51,751 nt of DNA from Deltaproteobacteria bacterium (lineage in GTDB: Bacteria > Myxococcota_A > UBA9160 > UBA6930). The notes under the pieces were generated by a model that was not told where the DNA came from, searched no databases, and was given only the letters and a program-made list of their open reading frames with translations. Location of the stretch: NCBI GenBank assembly GCA_002687015.1, contig NYZB01000059.1:1-51751 (forward strand), read 5' to 3'. A program made the translations under genes and the position numbers. Shown one piece after another: positions 1 to 8,145 of the stretch; position 1 is the first letter of the stretch, and each line of letters opens with the position of its first letter.

Positions 1-619
1 CCACGGTCTTCTTCACCTCGGCAGAGGCATCGACCAGCTCGTCCGCGTTGCGGGCGCCGAAGTACCTGCCGCCGCCACCCTTGGCGATGCACTGCAGCTC
101 CCCGGCCTCTTCCTCGTCGACGTCGAAGCCGACCACGTGCACGCGCAGATCGTGACCCGCCTTGCGGGCCGCGGCGGCCGCCGCGCAGGGATCGCCGCCG
201 CAGGTCTCGCGACCGTCGCTCACGACCACGATGTGGGAGGCGCCTTCTTCGGTCTTCAGCGTCTCGGAGGCCTTCCGGATCGCCTCGGTCAGGGGCGTCA
301 TGCCCCTGGGCGTGATCCTCTCCACGACACCGACGACCTCGCTCCGCGCACTGCCGACCGGCGCGAGGGTCTCGATGTCGTTGCAGTCGTCCTTGCGGGT
401 GTGGCCGTACGCCTCTAGGCCGACCGAGACATCGGCGGGGAGGTCGTGGACCAGCCCACCGAGGACCCTGCGTGCCACATCGATCTTGGCCTCGCTGCCC
501 ACGCGGCCCCACATGCTGCCGGACGCGTCCAGCACGAAGAGAACGGACTTCGCCTGAGCGGCGCCCGCGAGGAGGAGGGAAGCAAGCGCCAGGCCGGCGC
601 CCAGAATGCGGATCTTCAT
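1..619 (-). CDS. Secreted von Willebrand factor A domain protein (3' truncated by window edge)
   Basis: Read on the minus strand from ATG at 619-617, with GGAGAA eight bases upstream. The frame stays open to base 1, so about 206 N-terminal residues are visible and the C-terminus lies outside the window. Residues 1-23 form a signal peptide (basic start, Leu/Ala core, AQA cleavage region). A vWA domain follows at once: the MIDAS motif DASGS at residues 31-35, a TPLT segment supplying the MIDAS threonine, and an SDG segment. A CIAKGGGGRYF stretch near the visible end is typical of secreted bacterial vWA proteins. Such domains bind metal and mediate protein contacts outside the cytoplasm; the partner is unknown. 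The gene is divergent from the phosphate transporter operon. Confidence 0.85.
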   Translation of the reverse strand, partial: MKIRILGAGLALASLLLAGAAQAKSVLFVLDASGSMWGRVGSEAKIDVARRVLGGLVHDLPADVSVGLEAYGHTRKDDCNDIETLAPVGSARSEVVGVVERITPRGMTPLTEAIRKASETLKTEEGASHIVVVSDGRETCGGDPCAAAAAARKAGHDLRVHVVGFDVDEEEAGELQCIAKGGGGRYFGARNADELVDASAEVKKTV

Positions 620-740
620 GACGGTTCTCCTGTGCCGCCCTCCGAATCGACCTGGATCCGACCGGCCAGCCCCTGGTTTCGACCGTGGGTCACGGGGAGC
701 ACGCTCGAGGTTCAGGGCCCTGGCCCGGTCGGAAGGGAAA

Positions 741-757
741 TCGAGAAATCTTCTCGA
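741..757. promoter_or_regulatory. 17-bp palindrome upstream of the phosphate transporter
   Basis: TCGAGAA-ATC-TTCTCGA is a perfect inverted repeat with 7-bp arms and a 3-bp centre. It ends 13 bases before the GTG start of the PiT gene, in the divergent spacer with the vWA gene. It could be an operator or a leader hairpin. It does not resemble the direct-repeat Pho box. The function is inferred from position only. Confidence 0.35.
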
Positions 758-770
758 CAGCGGGTGAGGG

Positions 771-2066
771 GTGACTACGATTTCGGCGCGAATCAGCAGG
801 AGCCTCCCGCTGCCGTTCTTCGCCTCCATCCCCCCCGAGATCTGGCTGGCCGGCGTGCTCGCCCTCTACATGGCGTGGGCGATCGGGGCGAACGACGTCG
901 CCAATGCCATGGGCACGAGCGTGGGCTCCGGCGCGCTCACGATCCGCTACGCGATCCTGGTCGCAGCCACCCTCGAGTTCTCGGGCGCCTTCCTGGCGGG
1001 AGGCCACGTCACCGACACGGTCCGCAAGGGCATGCTCGACATGGACCTCGTCTCCCAGGAGGCGTTGCTCTACGGGATGCTGGCGGCCCTGACGTCGGCG
1101 GCGACCCTGCTGCTCGGGGCGACCCGCTTCGGCCTGCCCGTCTCGACCACCCATGCGATCGTCGGCGCGATCGTCGGCTTCGGCACCGTGGGCATCGGGC
1201 CGGAGGCCGTCAACTGGGCCAAGGTCGGACAGATCGTGCTCAGCTGGCTGACCTCCCCCCTGCTCTCGGGCGTGCTGGCCTTCCTCATCTTCCAGATCAC
1301 CCGCCAGCTCATCCTGAACAAGGAGAACCCCATCCGGCACGTGAAGCGGATCGGGCCCGTCTTCTTCTTCTACGTCTTCTTCATCATCGGTCTGGTCACC
1401 CTCTTCAAGGGCCTGAAGAACCTGAAGCTCGACATGGCCCTCCCCGAGGCGGTGGCCTGGTCCTTCGCCCTGGGCCTCGTGGGCGCGTTGCTCGGCACCC
1501 TCTTCCTGCGCCGCGTGAAGGAAGGCGAAGAAGACCCGGACCACCGCTTCTCGCAGGTCGAACGGGTCTTCGTCGTGCTGCAGATCCTGACGGCCTGCGC
1601 GGTGGCCTTCGCCCACGGGTCGAACGACGTGGCCAACGCGATCGGGCCGCTGGCCGCCATCGCCACGGCCGTGGAAGAAGGCGCAGGCGAGGTCGCCCGA
1701 AAGGCCCCGGTGCAGCCGTGGATGCTGGCCGTCGGCGGCCTGGGCATCGTGCTGGGCCTGGCGACCTGGGGCTACCGGGTGATGGAGACCGTGGGCAAGA
1801 AGATCACGGAGCTCACCCCCAGCCGCGGCTTCGCCGCCGAGCTGGCGGCGGCCACCACCATCGTGCTGGCCTCACGGCTGGGCATCCCGGTCTCGACGAC
1901 CCACACCCTGGTGGGCGCGGTGCTGGGCGTGGGCATGGCCCGGGGCATCGGCGCCATCGACCTGCGCGTGGTCGGCAAGATCATCACCTCCTGGCTGGCG
2001 ACCCTTCCCATCTCCGCTGCGTTGGCGATCTTCTTCTTCTACTTCTTCAAGGGTCTGCTGGGCTAG
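771..2066 (+). CDS. pit: PiT family inorganic phosphate transporter
   Basis: A 431-residue inner-membrane permease, normal length for the PiT family, which moves metal-phosphate by cation symport. Two homologous halves are visible. Each has the family signature (GANDVANAMG near residue 40, GSNDVANAIG near residue 284) and a PVSTTH motif (near residues 124 and 371). About ten hydrophobic segments are split by a charged cytoplasmic loop near residues 245-260. The GTG start at 771 follows a purine-rich GGGTGAGGG; the next in-frame Met is already inside the first membrane helix. A DUF47 gene follows 16 bp later and a rhodanese gene after that, forming a pit-DUF47 operon as in many bacteria. Substrate is inferred from the family; some members prefer other oxyanions. 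Confidence 0.92.
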   Translation: MTTISARISRSLPLPFFASIPPEIWLAGVLALYMAWAIGANDVANAMGTSVGSGALTIRYAILVAATLEFSGAFLAGGHVTDTVRKGMLDMDLVSQEALLYGMLAALTSAATLLLGATRFGLPVSTTHAIVGAIVGFGTVGIGPEAVNWAKVGQIVLSWLTSPLLSGVLAFLIFQITRQLILNKENPIRHVKRIGPVFFFYVFFIIGLVTLFKGLKNLKLDMALPEAVAWSFALGLVGALLGTLFLRRVKEGEEDPDHRFSQVERVFVVLQILTACAVAFAHGSNDVANAIGPLAAIATAVEEGAGEVARKAPVQPWMLAVGGLGIVLGLATWGYRVMETVGKKITELTPSRGFAAELAAATTIVLASRLGIPVSTTHTLVGAVLGVGMARGIGAIDLRVVGKIITSWLATLPISAALAIFFFYFFKGLLG

Positions 2067-2082
2067 ACCGGAGGAGGATCTC

Positions 2083-2751
2083 GTGGCCTGGATCGACAAG
2101 CTGGTAGGGCGTTCCCCGATCGGTCCCATGCAGGAGCACATGAAGGTCGCCGTGGCGTGCGCCCGTCAGGTCGTGCCCCTGATCGACGCCATGGCCGCCG
2201 GGGACATGGAGGCCATTCGCAAGCTGCGCGCCGAGATCGATCGACTCGAGCACGAAGCCGACGACATCAAGAACGAAATCCGCAGCAAGCTGCCCCGCCG
2301 CCTGATGATGGCCATGGAGCGTCGCGACCTGCTCGAAATCCTGGACTGCCAGGATTCCATCGCCGACGTGACCCAGGACATCGCTGAGCTCGTGGACCAG
2401 CGCGGCATGGTCCTGCCCCCGGCCCTTGCCGATCCCGTGCAGGCCCTCGTCGCCCGGGTGGTGGCCGCCTGCGAGCAGGGCCAGCGCATCGTCGACGAGC
2501 TGGACGAGCTGGTCGAGACCGGCTTCGGCGAGCGCGAGGTCGAGCGGGTGAACCAGATGATCGCCCAGCTGGGCGCCATCGAGACCGAGACGGACGAGCT
2601 CCTCGACCGTGCCGCCCGGACCCTCTTCGGCATGGAGTCCGAGCTCGGCGTGAGCACCGTCTACCTGCACCAGCTGCTGCTCTGGATCGCCGACCTGGCG
2701 GACTATGCGGAGCGCGTGGGGAACCGTCTGCGCCTGCTGATCGCGACCTGA
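2083..2751 (+). CDS. DUF47 / TIGR00153 PhoU-like protein
   Basis: A 222-residue, almost entirely helical and acidic protein of the DUF47 (TIGR00153) family. Members are PhoU-like helical bundles encoded beside PiT permeases and thought to control them. The start is MAWIDKLVGRSPIGPMQEHM, typical of the family. ExxxHEADDIKNEI near residues 57-68 and a Tyr/Asp-rich C-terminal helix (DYAERVGNRLR) also match. The GTG start at 2083 has a strong GGAGGAGG eight bases upstream. It lies 16 bp after the transporter and 4 bp before the rhodanese gene, so it is surely co-transcribed with both. The regulatory role is family knowledge; no ligand site can be read from sequence. Confidence 0.9.
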   Translation: MAWIDKLVGRSPIGPMQEHMKVAVACARQVVPLIDAMAAGDMEAIRKLRAEIDRLEHEADDIKNEIRSKLPRRLMMAMERRDLLEILDCQDSIADVTQDIAELVDQRGMVLPPALADPVQALVARVVAACEQGQRIVDELDELVETGFGEREVERVNQMIAQLGAIETETDELLDRAARTLFGMESELGVSTVYLHQLLLWIADLADYAERVGNRLRLLIAT

Positions 2752-2755
2752 GCCC

Positions 2756-3202
2756 GTGAGCCTGCGCAAGAGCGCCGCCGCGCTGGTCGACGCCGCGTTG
2801 GCACGGGTGGAGACGATCGAGGCCGGCGACGCGCTGGGCCTGGTCGATCGCGAGGACGTGGTGCTCGTGGACCTGCGCGACATCCGCGAACGCGTGCGCG
2901 AGGGCTTCGTCCCCGGCTCCGTCCACGCTCCGCGCGGCATGCTCGAGTTCTGGGTGGATCCCGAGAGCCCCTACCACCGGGAGATCTTCGCCGAGGATCG
3001 CCGATTCGTCTTCTACTGTGCCGGTGGTTGGCGTTCGGCCCTGGCGGCCGAGACGGTGCTCGACATGGGCCTCGCGAAGGTGGCCCACATCGGGGGTGGC
3101 TTCACCGCCTGGATGGCCGCCGGCGGGCCCGTCCTCAAGACCGGAGACGGGCGCGAGCCCAAGCCGGCCGGGGGACCCGAGCTCAATCCGGCTGGTGCAT
3201 GA
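2756..3202 (+). CDS. Rhodanese-like domain protein
   Basis: A 148-residue single-domain rhodanese. The active-site loop is CAGGWRSA (Cys near residue 86), and the GSVHAPRGMLEFW segment matches the family's conserved GHIPGA-type turn. Rhodaneses transfer sulfane sulfur through a persulfide on this cysteine, usually in the cytoplasm; no signal peptide is present. The Pro/Gly-rich tail after residue 125 is probably disordered. The GTG start lies 4 bp after the DUF47 stop, so it is the third gene of the phosphate operon. Why a sulfurtransferase sits there is unknown. The last 20 bases overlap the 3' end of the opposing VOC gene. Confidence 0.85.
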   Translation: MSLRKSAAALVDAALARVETIEAGDALGLVDREDVVLVDLRDIRERVREGFVPGSVHAPRGMLEFWVDPESPYHREIFAEDRRFVFYCAGGWRSALAAETVLDMGLAKVAHIGGGFTAWMAAGGPVLKTGDGREPKPAGGPELNPAGA

Positions 3203-3983
3203 ACATCACGTCGAAGACCGCTCCCTGGGGATCGGCCGCGACGGCGAAGCGCCCGGGCGAGATGTCCGTCGGGCCCATCAGGAGCTGACCCCCGAGCTCC
3301 TGGATCCGCTTCACGGTCTCGTCGCAATCCGCAACCGAGAAGTAGACGGACCAGCTCGGCGGGATCTCGCCCATCTCGGGGCTCCAGGGCAGGATGCCTC
3401 CGTTCATCCGATCGCCCACCAGGATCTCCTGGTAGCCGTCGGGCTGCGCAGGGTCCGCGGGACGGAAGCTCCAGTCGAACAGCTTTCCGTAGAAGTCGCG
3501 GGCAGCGGGCACATTGCGGCTGCATAGCTCGTTCCAGCCGAAGCTCCCGGGCTCGTTCGCCAGGCCAGCCCCGGGGTGGCTGCCGGGCTGCCAGAGCGAG
3601 AGCCGCGCACCTTCGGGATCCACCACCACGGCCATCCGGCCCACCAGCTCGCCGCCCATCGCGATGTCGATCACGGGCATCTGGAGCTCCGCGCCGAGCG
3701 CCTGGGCCATCGCCGCCTTGGCGTCGACGTCCTCCACGGTCACGTAGCTGTTCCAGTGGGCGGGTACGCCGGCGCTCTTCATCTCGTCGGGCATCGCGCC
3801 CATGCCGGCGACGTCGAGGTCCTGCAGCTTGAACATCGTGTAGCTGCCTCCTGCGTCGTCCTGGGAGGCCACGGGGGACCAGCCGAAGACGGCCTGATAG
3901 AAGCGGGGCGAAGCCTCGGGATCCGGGCTCATCAAGTCGACCCAGGAGAACTGACCGGGGATGTAGCGATCGAAGCGGGCCAT
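3183..3983 (-). CDS. Two-domain VOC (glyoxalase-like) protein, CFP30B type
   Basis: A 266-residue protein made of two vicinal-oxygen-chelate modules, about residues 1-130 and 135-266. Each shows the FY...F.W pattern (FYQAVFGWSP; FYGKLFDWSF) and ends in a DPEGARLSLWQ or DPQGAVFDVM strand. This resembles the mycobacterial CFP30B/hydroxylase-type VOC proteins. VOC folds bind divalent metal and catalyse isomerisation, dioxygenation or conjugation, or bind drugs; the reaction is not predictable here. ATG at 3983 is chosen because AGGAGG lies seven bases upstream; the frame runs further up without a ribosome site. It lies 100 bp after the carboxylesterase in the same direction. Confidence 0.85.
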   Translation of the reverse strand: MARFDRYIPGQFSWVDLMSPDPEASPRFYQAVFGWSPVASQDDAGGSYTMFKLQDLDVAGMGAMPDEMKSAGVPAHWNSYVTVEDVDAKAAMAQALGAELQMPVIDIAMGGELVGRMAVVVDPEGARLSLWQPGSHPGAGLANEPGSFGWNELCSRNVPAARDFYGKLFDWSFRPADPAQPDGYQEILVGDRMNGGILPWSPEMGEIPPSWSVYFSVADCDETVKRIQELGGQLLMGPTDISPGRFAVAADPQGAVFDVMFMHQPD

Positions 3984-4083
3984 GGGTTCCTCCTTCTTGG
4001 GGGCCCTCCATCCTACGCGTCCCCGAGGCTCCGGGGCATGCGCGCCGCTCTCCCTGCTGACAGGACGGTGGAGGCACGCATCC

Positions 4084-5805
4084 CTACTCGGCCGCCTCGG
4101 CGTCCGGCGCGCGCTCCGGCGGCTCGACGAGGTGACGAGCCAGGAGCTCGTAGCGGGCGGCGGGAGCCACGGGGCGCATGGCGACCTCGTCCCCCAGCTC
4201 GAGCCAACGCGGCTCCTGTGGATCGAAGGGCGTCCACTCGACGCGCTTCTCGGCGCGAGGGACACCCTCGCGAGCGAAGGAGCTCCAGTAGTCGGCGACA
4301 CTTCGGGCCAGGGCCTCGTCTTCGGCGCTCCACGGGAAGAGCGGGAAGGGAGCACCGAACACGTAGGAGAGGTCGAGCCCGTGGTAGGCGCCGGCGGTCT
4401 GGCGTGGGCCCGGCGGCACGCGGGTCAGGTGGTAGAGATAGGTGGGATGGCCGGCACCCGCGTGGGCCCGGGCCGCGAAGAAGGCAGGTGCTCCGAACAG
4501 CGAATCGCCGAGCAGCCTCTCCGAGGCGCGCTGCAGGCCGGCCTCATTGCGCACCGGATAGGTGCGGTCCACCACCGAGGCGTCGGCGCCGAAGATCTGG
4601 CGCAAGAGCTCCTTCCAGGCCCGCACCGTACCCACCCGTCCGGCACCCATCACCGGCCCGCCGACGGCGCGCAGCAGCAAGGTGCCCTCGTCGCGATTCA
4701 CGCCCAGGGCCAACGGCACCGCGGCCTGCTTGCCCTCCTGGAAGATCCGGGCGGTCGAGTCCGGGAGCACCCAGCCGTCCACGTTGGGGTGGAAGGCCGG
4801 GAAGACACCCGGATCCGCAGCCGCCGCCGCACGCAGCTCCTCCACGGTGGCCGAACGAAGGGCCGCCGCCGGATCCGCGGCGCCTGCCTGGCCGAGCTGT
4901 GCGAGGATCCGCTCTCCCGCGGACTCGGCCGCGGGCGTGCGGGGCGCCTGCTCGCGGAGCCGAAGATGCTGATGGGTCCCCGTCCCGCTCTGGGCGATCG
5001 CGGCGTGGAAGAGACCGCGAGCCAACGGAGACGCCATCAGCTGCCCCACCGAGTGTGCGCCCGCCGACTCCCCGAAGATCGTGACGCGCTCCGGATCGCC
5101 GCCGAAGCGGTGGACGTTCCGCTCGACCCAACGCAGGGCTTCGATCTGGTCGAGCATCCCGTAGTTGCCGGCACTGCCGTGCTCGGACTCGGCAGCCAGC
5201 GCCGGATGTGCCAGGAAGCCGAGCAGACCCAACCGGTAGTTGATCGAGACCAGCACGATGCCGCGTCGCGCGTAGGGAAGACCGGCCCGCGGTATCTGCG
5301 CGCCCGAGCCGGCGGCGTGGCCGCCCCCGTGGAGCCACACCATGACCGGGAACCGGCCGCCCTTCTTCGCCGGGGCCCAGACGTTGAGGGTGAGGCAGTC
5401 CTCACTCTCGACGGCACCCCCCGACAGGGAGGCCACGCGACCGACCAGCATGCGGCGCCACCACGAGAGCCCGGCACGGGCGACGAGGTCCTGGACGAAG
5501 AGGTTTCCACCGGCGCCAGGGGCGGGCTGGGGACAGATCGGACCGAAGCGCGTGGCATCCCGATCACCACTCCAGGGCTCCACCCGTTGGGGAGGGCGAA
5601 AGCGCAAGTCGCCGACGGGGGGCGCGGCGTAGGGGATCCCCCGAAAGACCAGGATGCCCTCGTCGACCGCTCCGAGGAGCGAGCCATCGTCCAGGACGAC
5701 GAGAGGGGAATCGACTCCCGGGCCGTCGGTGCCGGGCCAGGAGGCGCAGGCCGGCGGCCCGAGCAGGAGGCCCGCGAGCAGAGCGAGGCGGAGTCCAGCA
5801 ACCAA
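4084..5805 (-). CDS. Type B carboxylesterase, exported
   Basis: A 573-residue alpha/beta hydrolase of the carboxylesterase type B/cholinesterase family. Visible landmarks are FRGIPYAAPPVGDLRF, EDCLTLNVW, the oxyanion-hole HGGGH, the nucleophile elbow GESAGAHS with Ser247, and the catalytic-His segment AYHGLDLSYVFG. The N-terminus is hydrophobic and reaches PPACAS, so it is exported; Cys20 sits in only a weak lipobox. It starts with TTG at 5805, chosen because GGGAGGGA lies about seven bases upstream. It hydrolyses carboxylic esters of unknown identity, likely in the periplasm or outside. The DUF1214 gene ends 79 bp upstream, so it may belong to the DUF3604-sulfotransferase-DUF1214 transcript. 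Confidence 0.9.
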   Translation of the reverse strand: MVAGLRLALLAGLLLGPPACASWPGTDGPGVDSPLVVLDDGSLLGAVDEGILVFRGIPYAAPPVGDLRFRPPQRVEPWSGDRDATRFGPICPQPAPGAGGNLFVQDLVARAGLSWWRRMLVGRVASLSGGAVESEDCLTLNVWAPAKKGGRFPVMVWLHGGGHAAGSGAQIPRAGLPYARRGIVLVSINYRLGLLGFLAHPALAAESEHGSAGNYGMLDQIEALRWVERNVHRFGGDPERVTIFGESAGAHSVGQLMASPLARGLFHAAIAQSGTGTHQHLRLREQAPRTPAAESAGERILAQLGQAGAADPAAALRSATVEELRAAAAADPGVFPAFHPNVDGWVLPDSTARIFQEGKQAAVPLALGVNRDEGTLLLRAVGGPVMGAGRVGTVRAWKELLRQIFGADASVVDRTYPVRNEAGLQRASERLLGDSLFGAPAFFAARAHAGAGHPTYLYHLTRVPPGPRQTAGAYHGLDLSYVFGAPFPLFPWSAEDEALARSVADYWSSFAREGVPRAEKRVEWTPFDPQEPRWLELGDEVAMRPVAPAARYELLARHLVEPPERAPDAEAAE

Positions 5806-5884
5806 GTTCGTCCCTCCCAGGGCCCTACCGTAGCGAGGCCCGGCCCGGCCGGGCTTCCACCGGGACCCGGCGATATGGCCCTCC

Positions 5885-6967
5885 TCAGGGCGAGAGCGCA
5901 GAGATCAGAGCGACGCGGGTGCGAGGGACCGGGATCTCGGAAGCTCCGACCCAGCGCAGGGCCAGGGCGCCGCGCGCGTGACCCACCGTGTCGAGCCAGT
6001 TCGGCCGCCCCGGATCCCGCGGCGCCACCACGATCGTCACGCTGCCATCCTCGTTCCGCACTGCCGTGCGGTGGTTCACGTGGGTCTGGTGGTGCATGAA
6101 GTCCAGGGACTCGAGCCAGTGGTTTCCGATCTGCAGGTTCCAGTACTCGCAGTCCGGTGGGTCCAGCTCGATCACGAAGGCCTCGTCCGGGCCGAGTTCC
6201 CAGTAGCCGTAGTGGTAGCTCGTGTTCGGGTCGCCCTGGGCTACCGCGAGGAGCGAGGGGTCGATGGGGCGGATCTCGTGCTTGTGGGCCTCGAAGCTGG
6301 CCGTCCAGCCCAGGAACTGGCCGACCACTCCCTCGATCATGGAGCCCGTGCGATCGAGGGCTCGGGCGAAGCGCGCCGGGTCGAGCGGTGACGGCGCGGG
6401 GACCTCGCCCAGCCGCAGCAGCTCCAGGGGCGGGACCTGTTGATGGGCGCGTTCGAGCAGCGTCACCCGAACCTGGAGGGCGTTGGTCCCCTCGCCCATC
6501 GGCAACCAGTTGCCAGGTCGGGGCCGCCGGTGGACGGCGATCTCGAAGCGCCCCTCCTCGTCTCGCTCGAGCTGGCCGCTCTCGAGGTAGCCGTCGCGGA
6601 CCAGCCCCTGCGCGGTGCCGAGCCCCCCCGAGTAGCTGCCGAAGCCGATCAGCTCGGCGTCCCCGATCCGACCGCGCAGCCGGTACTCGGCGAGCGGGTC
6701 CAGCCTGGCCTGCCCGTACACGTAGTCCGGATTGTCGAGGCCGATCTTCGGGGTCTCGCCGATCAGGGAGACGGGATTCGGCTGGCCGTGCTCGAGGCCG
6801 GTGCGCAGGAAGCTGCGCGTCAGCCGACCGAGGTAGCGGAGGCCCTCGGCTTGATCGAAGGGATCCTCCGGTGCGGCGGCCAGGATCCGCTCCCCGACCT
6901 TCTCGAGGCGGTCGCAGAAGGCCGCCCAGGCCCTGCCCTGCGAGGCGCGGGTCGCGTCTTCGCCCAT
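5885..6967 (-). CDS. DUF1214-type protein
   Basis: A 360-residue protein without signal peptide or membrane segment. The C-terminal third carries the aromatic- and His-rich region typical of DUF1214 (EYWNLQIGNHWLESLDF, then HVNHRTAVRNEDGSVTIVVA and a NWLDT segment). The N-terminal part is unassigned. No enzymatic activity is established for this family. The start codon is 3 bp after the sulfotransferase stop, with GGAGGA placed in the end of that gene, so translation is probably coupled. The constant company of a sulfotransferase suggests a shared pathway. Family assignment rests on my recognition of the C-terminal pattern and is moderately secure. Confidence 0.7.
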   Translation of the reverse strand: MGEDATRASQGRAWAAFCDRLEKVGERILAAAPEDPFDQAEGLRYLGRLTRSFLRTGLEHGQPNPVSLIGETPKIGLDNPDYVYGQARLDPLAEYRLRGRIGDAELIGFGSYSGGLGTAQGLVRDGYLESGQLERDEEGRFEIAVHRRPRPGNWLPMGEGTNALQVRVTLLERAHQQVPPLELLRLGEVPAPSPLDPARFARALDRTGSMIEGVVGQFLGWTASFEAHKHEIRPIDPSLLAVAQGDPNTSYHYGYWELGPDEAFVIELDPPDCEYWNLQIGNHWLESLDFMHHQTHVNHRTAVRNEDGSVTIVVAPRDPGRPNWLDTVGHARGALALRWVGASEIPVPRTRVALISALSP

Positions 6968-6970
6968 GGC

Positions 6971-8137
6971 TCAGTCCTCCAGCTCGACGTCGCATTCTGA
7001 GAGATAGCCGGCGAAACGCTCGCGGATGAGGTCGGGAACGAGTCCGAAGCGACTCGCTTCGTAGGCATGAGAGGGTGAGGGGTGCGCGGCCAGCCATTCC
7101 TGCATGCCGGTCACGGTCTCCGCGTCGGTGGGGACGCCCGCCCGCGCATGGATGCGTTCGACGACGGAGAGGGGACTCCGCACGAACTCCCCGAAGGCCA
7201 CGTCGACGAAGCGCTCCGGCCGGCGCTCGCGCAGCGCCAGCGCGCGCTCGATGCCCCGCACCCAGAGGTCGAGCTGCTCGCGTCCCAGGGCCTCGTCGTC
7301 GGGCACGCGATCGTTCCGCGATCGGGCGGTGGCGTTCAGGCTGCACACCGAGGGAATCGACCGCACGGGGTCGCGATGGGTCATGACCAGGATCGCGTCG
7401 GGTAGGACCTCGAGGAGGGCGGGGAGTGCGAAGAGGTGGCTCGGGTCCTTCAGGACCCAGCGCTTCTCCGGCTCGTGCAGGCCGATCAGGCGCAGGTGGT
7501 CGGCCCAGCGGCGGTAGGCGGCCCGCATGTCACAGTCCCGCCACCACGCTGCGTAGCTGCGCACCCGCGCCACGCACTCGAAGGTCACGCTCGCGAAGCT
7601 CTGCCGCATCACGTTCCAGCACTCGTCCGCCTCGTCGGGGGCCATGGCGTGGATCGACGCCATCTCGGGCGCCGCCGCGTACATCGCCCGGGTCTGCGCC
7701 TCGCAGCGCCGGTAGGCGGCATGATCGGCCCAACGGGCGCGAGGCGGCCGCGGCATCGGGCTCTGGGCCAGCCACAGCTCGAGACCCTGGTGCCGGGAAT
7801 CGCAGCAGAGAAGCTTGTGCAGGGCCGTCGTGCCCGTCCTGGGAAGACCGAGGATGATGATCGGAGGCCGCAGGGCGAGGTCGCGGTGCTCGGGGTGGTC
7901 CCGCATGGCCGCCTGGGCCTCGAGCCGGCCACAGAGCGCGGTCAGCACGAGGCCGGCGCAGACGAGGCGCCCCTCCGGCGAGAGGTCGGCATCCTCCTCG
8001 TAGCTGGCCAGCAGCACGCGCAACCCCTCCAGGTACTCGTCGTCGCCGAAGTCCTCCTTGCCCGTGCGGACGCGGGCCAGATCGTGGAGATGATCCTCCG
8101 CATCGGGGAAGGAGAGGTCCTGGGGAAGGAGCTGCAT
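6971..8137 (-). CDS. PAPS-dependent sulfotransferase family protein
   Basis: A 388-residue sulfotransferase of the bacterial sulfotransferase_3-like type. The 5'-phosphosulfate-binding loop is ILGLPRTGTTALHKLL (near residues 91-106). The 3'-phosphate-binding segment is HRDPVRSIPSVCSL near residue 260. Such enzymes move sulfuryl from PAPS to a hydroxyl or amine acceptor in the cytoplasm; the acceptor cannot be told. ATG at 8137 is chosen for the AGGAGGT eight bases upstream; the longer open frame runs into the DUF3604 gene. It sits 8 bp after DUF3604 and 3 bp before DUF1214, giving a compact three-gene operon. A sulfatase encoded at 16156-17844 could act in reverse on similar esters, but no link is shown. 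Confidence 0.88.
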   Translation of the reverse strand: MQLLPQDLSFPDAEDHLHDLARVRTGKEDFGDDEYLEGLRVLLASYEEDADLSPEGRLVCAGLVLTALCGRLEAQAAMRDHPEHRDLALRPPIIILGLPRTGTTALHKLLCCDSRHQGLELWLAQSPMPRPPRARWADHAAYRRCEAQTRAMYAAAPEMASIHAMAPDEADECWNVMRQSFASVTFECVARVRSYAAWWRDCDMRAAYRRWADHLRLIGLHEPEKRWVLKDPSHLFALPALLEVLPDAILVMTHRDPVRSIPSVCSLNATARSRNDRVPDDEALGREQLDLWVRGIERALALRERRPERFVDVAFGEFVRSPLSVVERIHARAGVPTDAETVTGMQEWLAAHPSPSHAYEASRFGLVPDLIRERFAGYLSECDVELED

Positions 8138-8145
8138 GCGACCTC

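Noticed and set aside
690-1616. Long minus-strand open frame (308 codons) opposite the phosphate transporter
   Set aside because: It is a GC-rich shadow of the clear PiT coding frame, with Gly/Glu/Arg/His-rich composition and no motif.
3982-6099. Long plus-strand open frame (705 codons) over the carboxylesterase
   Set aside because: It is antisense to a protein with all carboxylesterase motifs; the composition is shadow-like, rich in Arg, Gly and Glu.
5037-7346. Minus-strand open frame of 769 codons across the esterase and DUF1214 genes
   Set aside because: It spans two real genes in another frame and is Arg/Ala-rich; no domain is seen.
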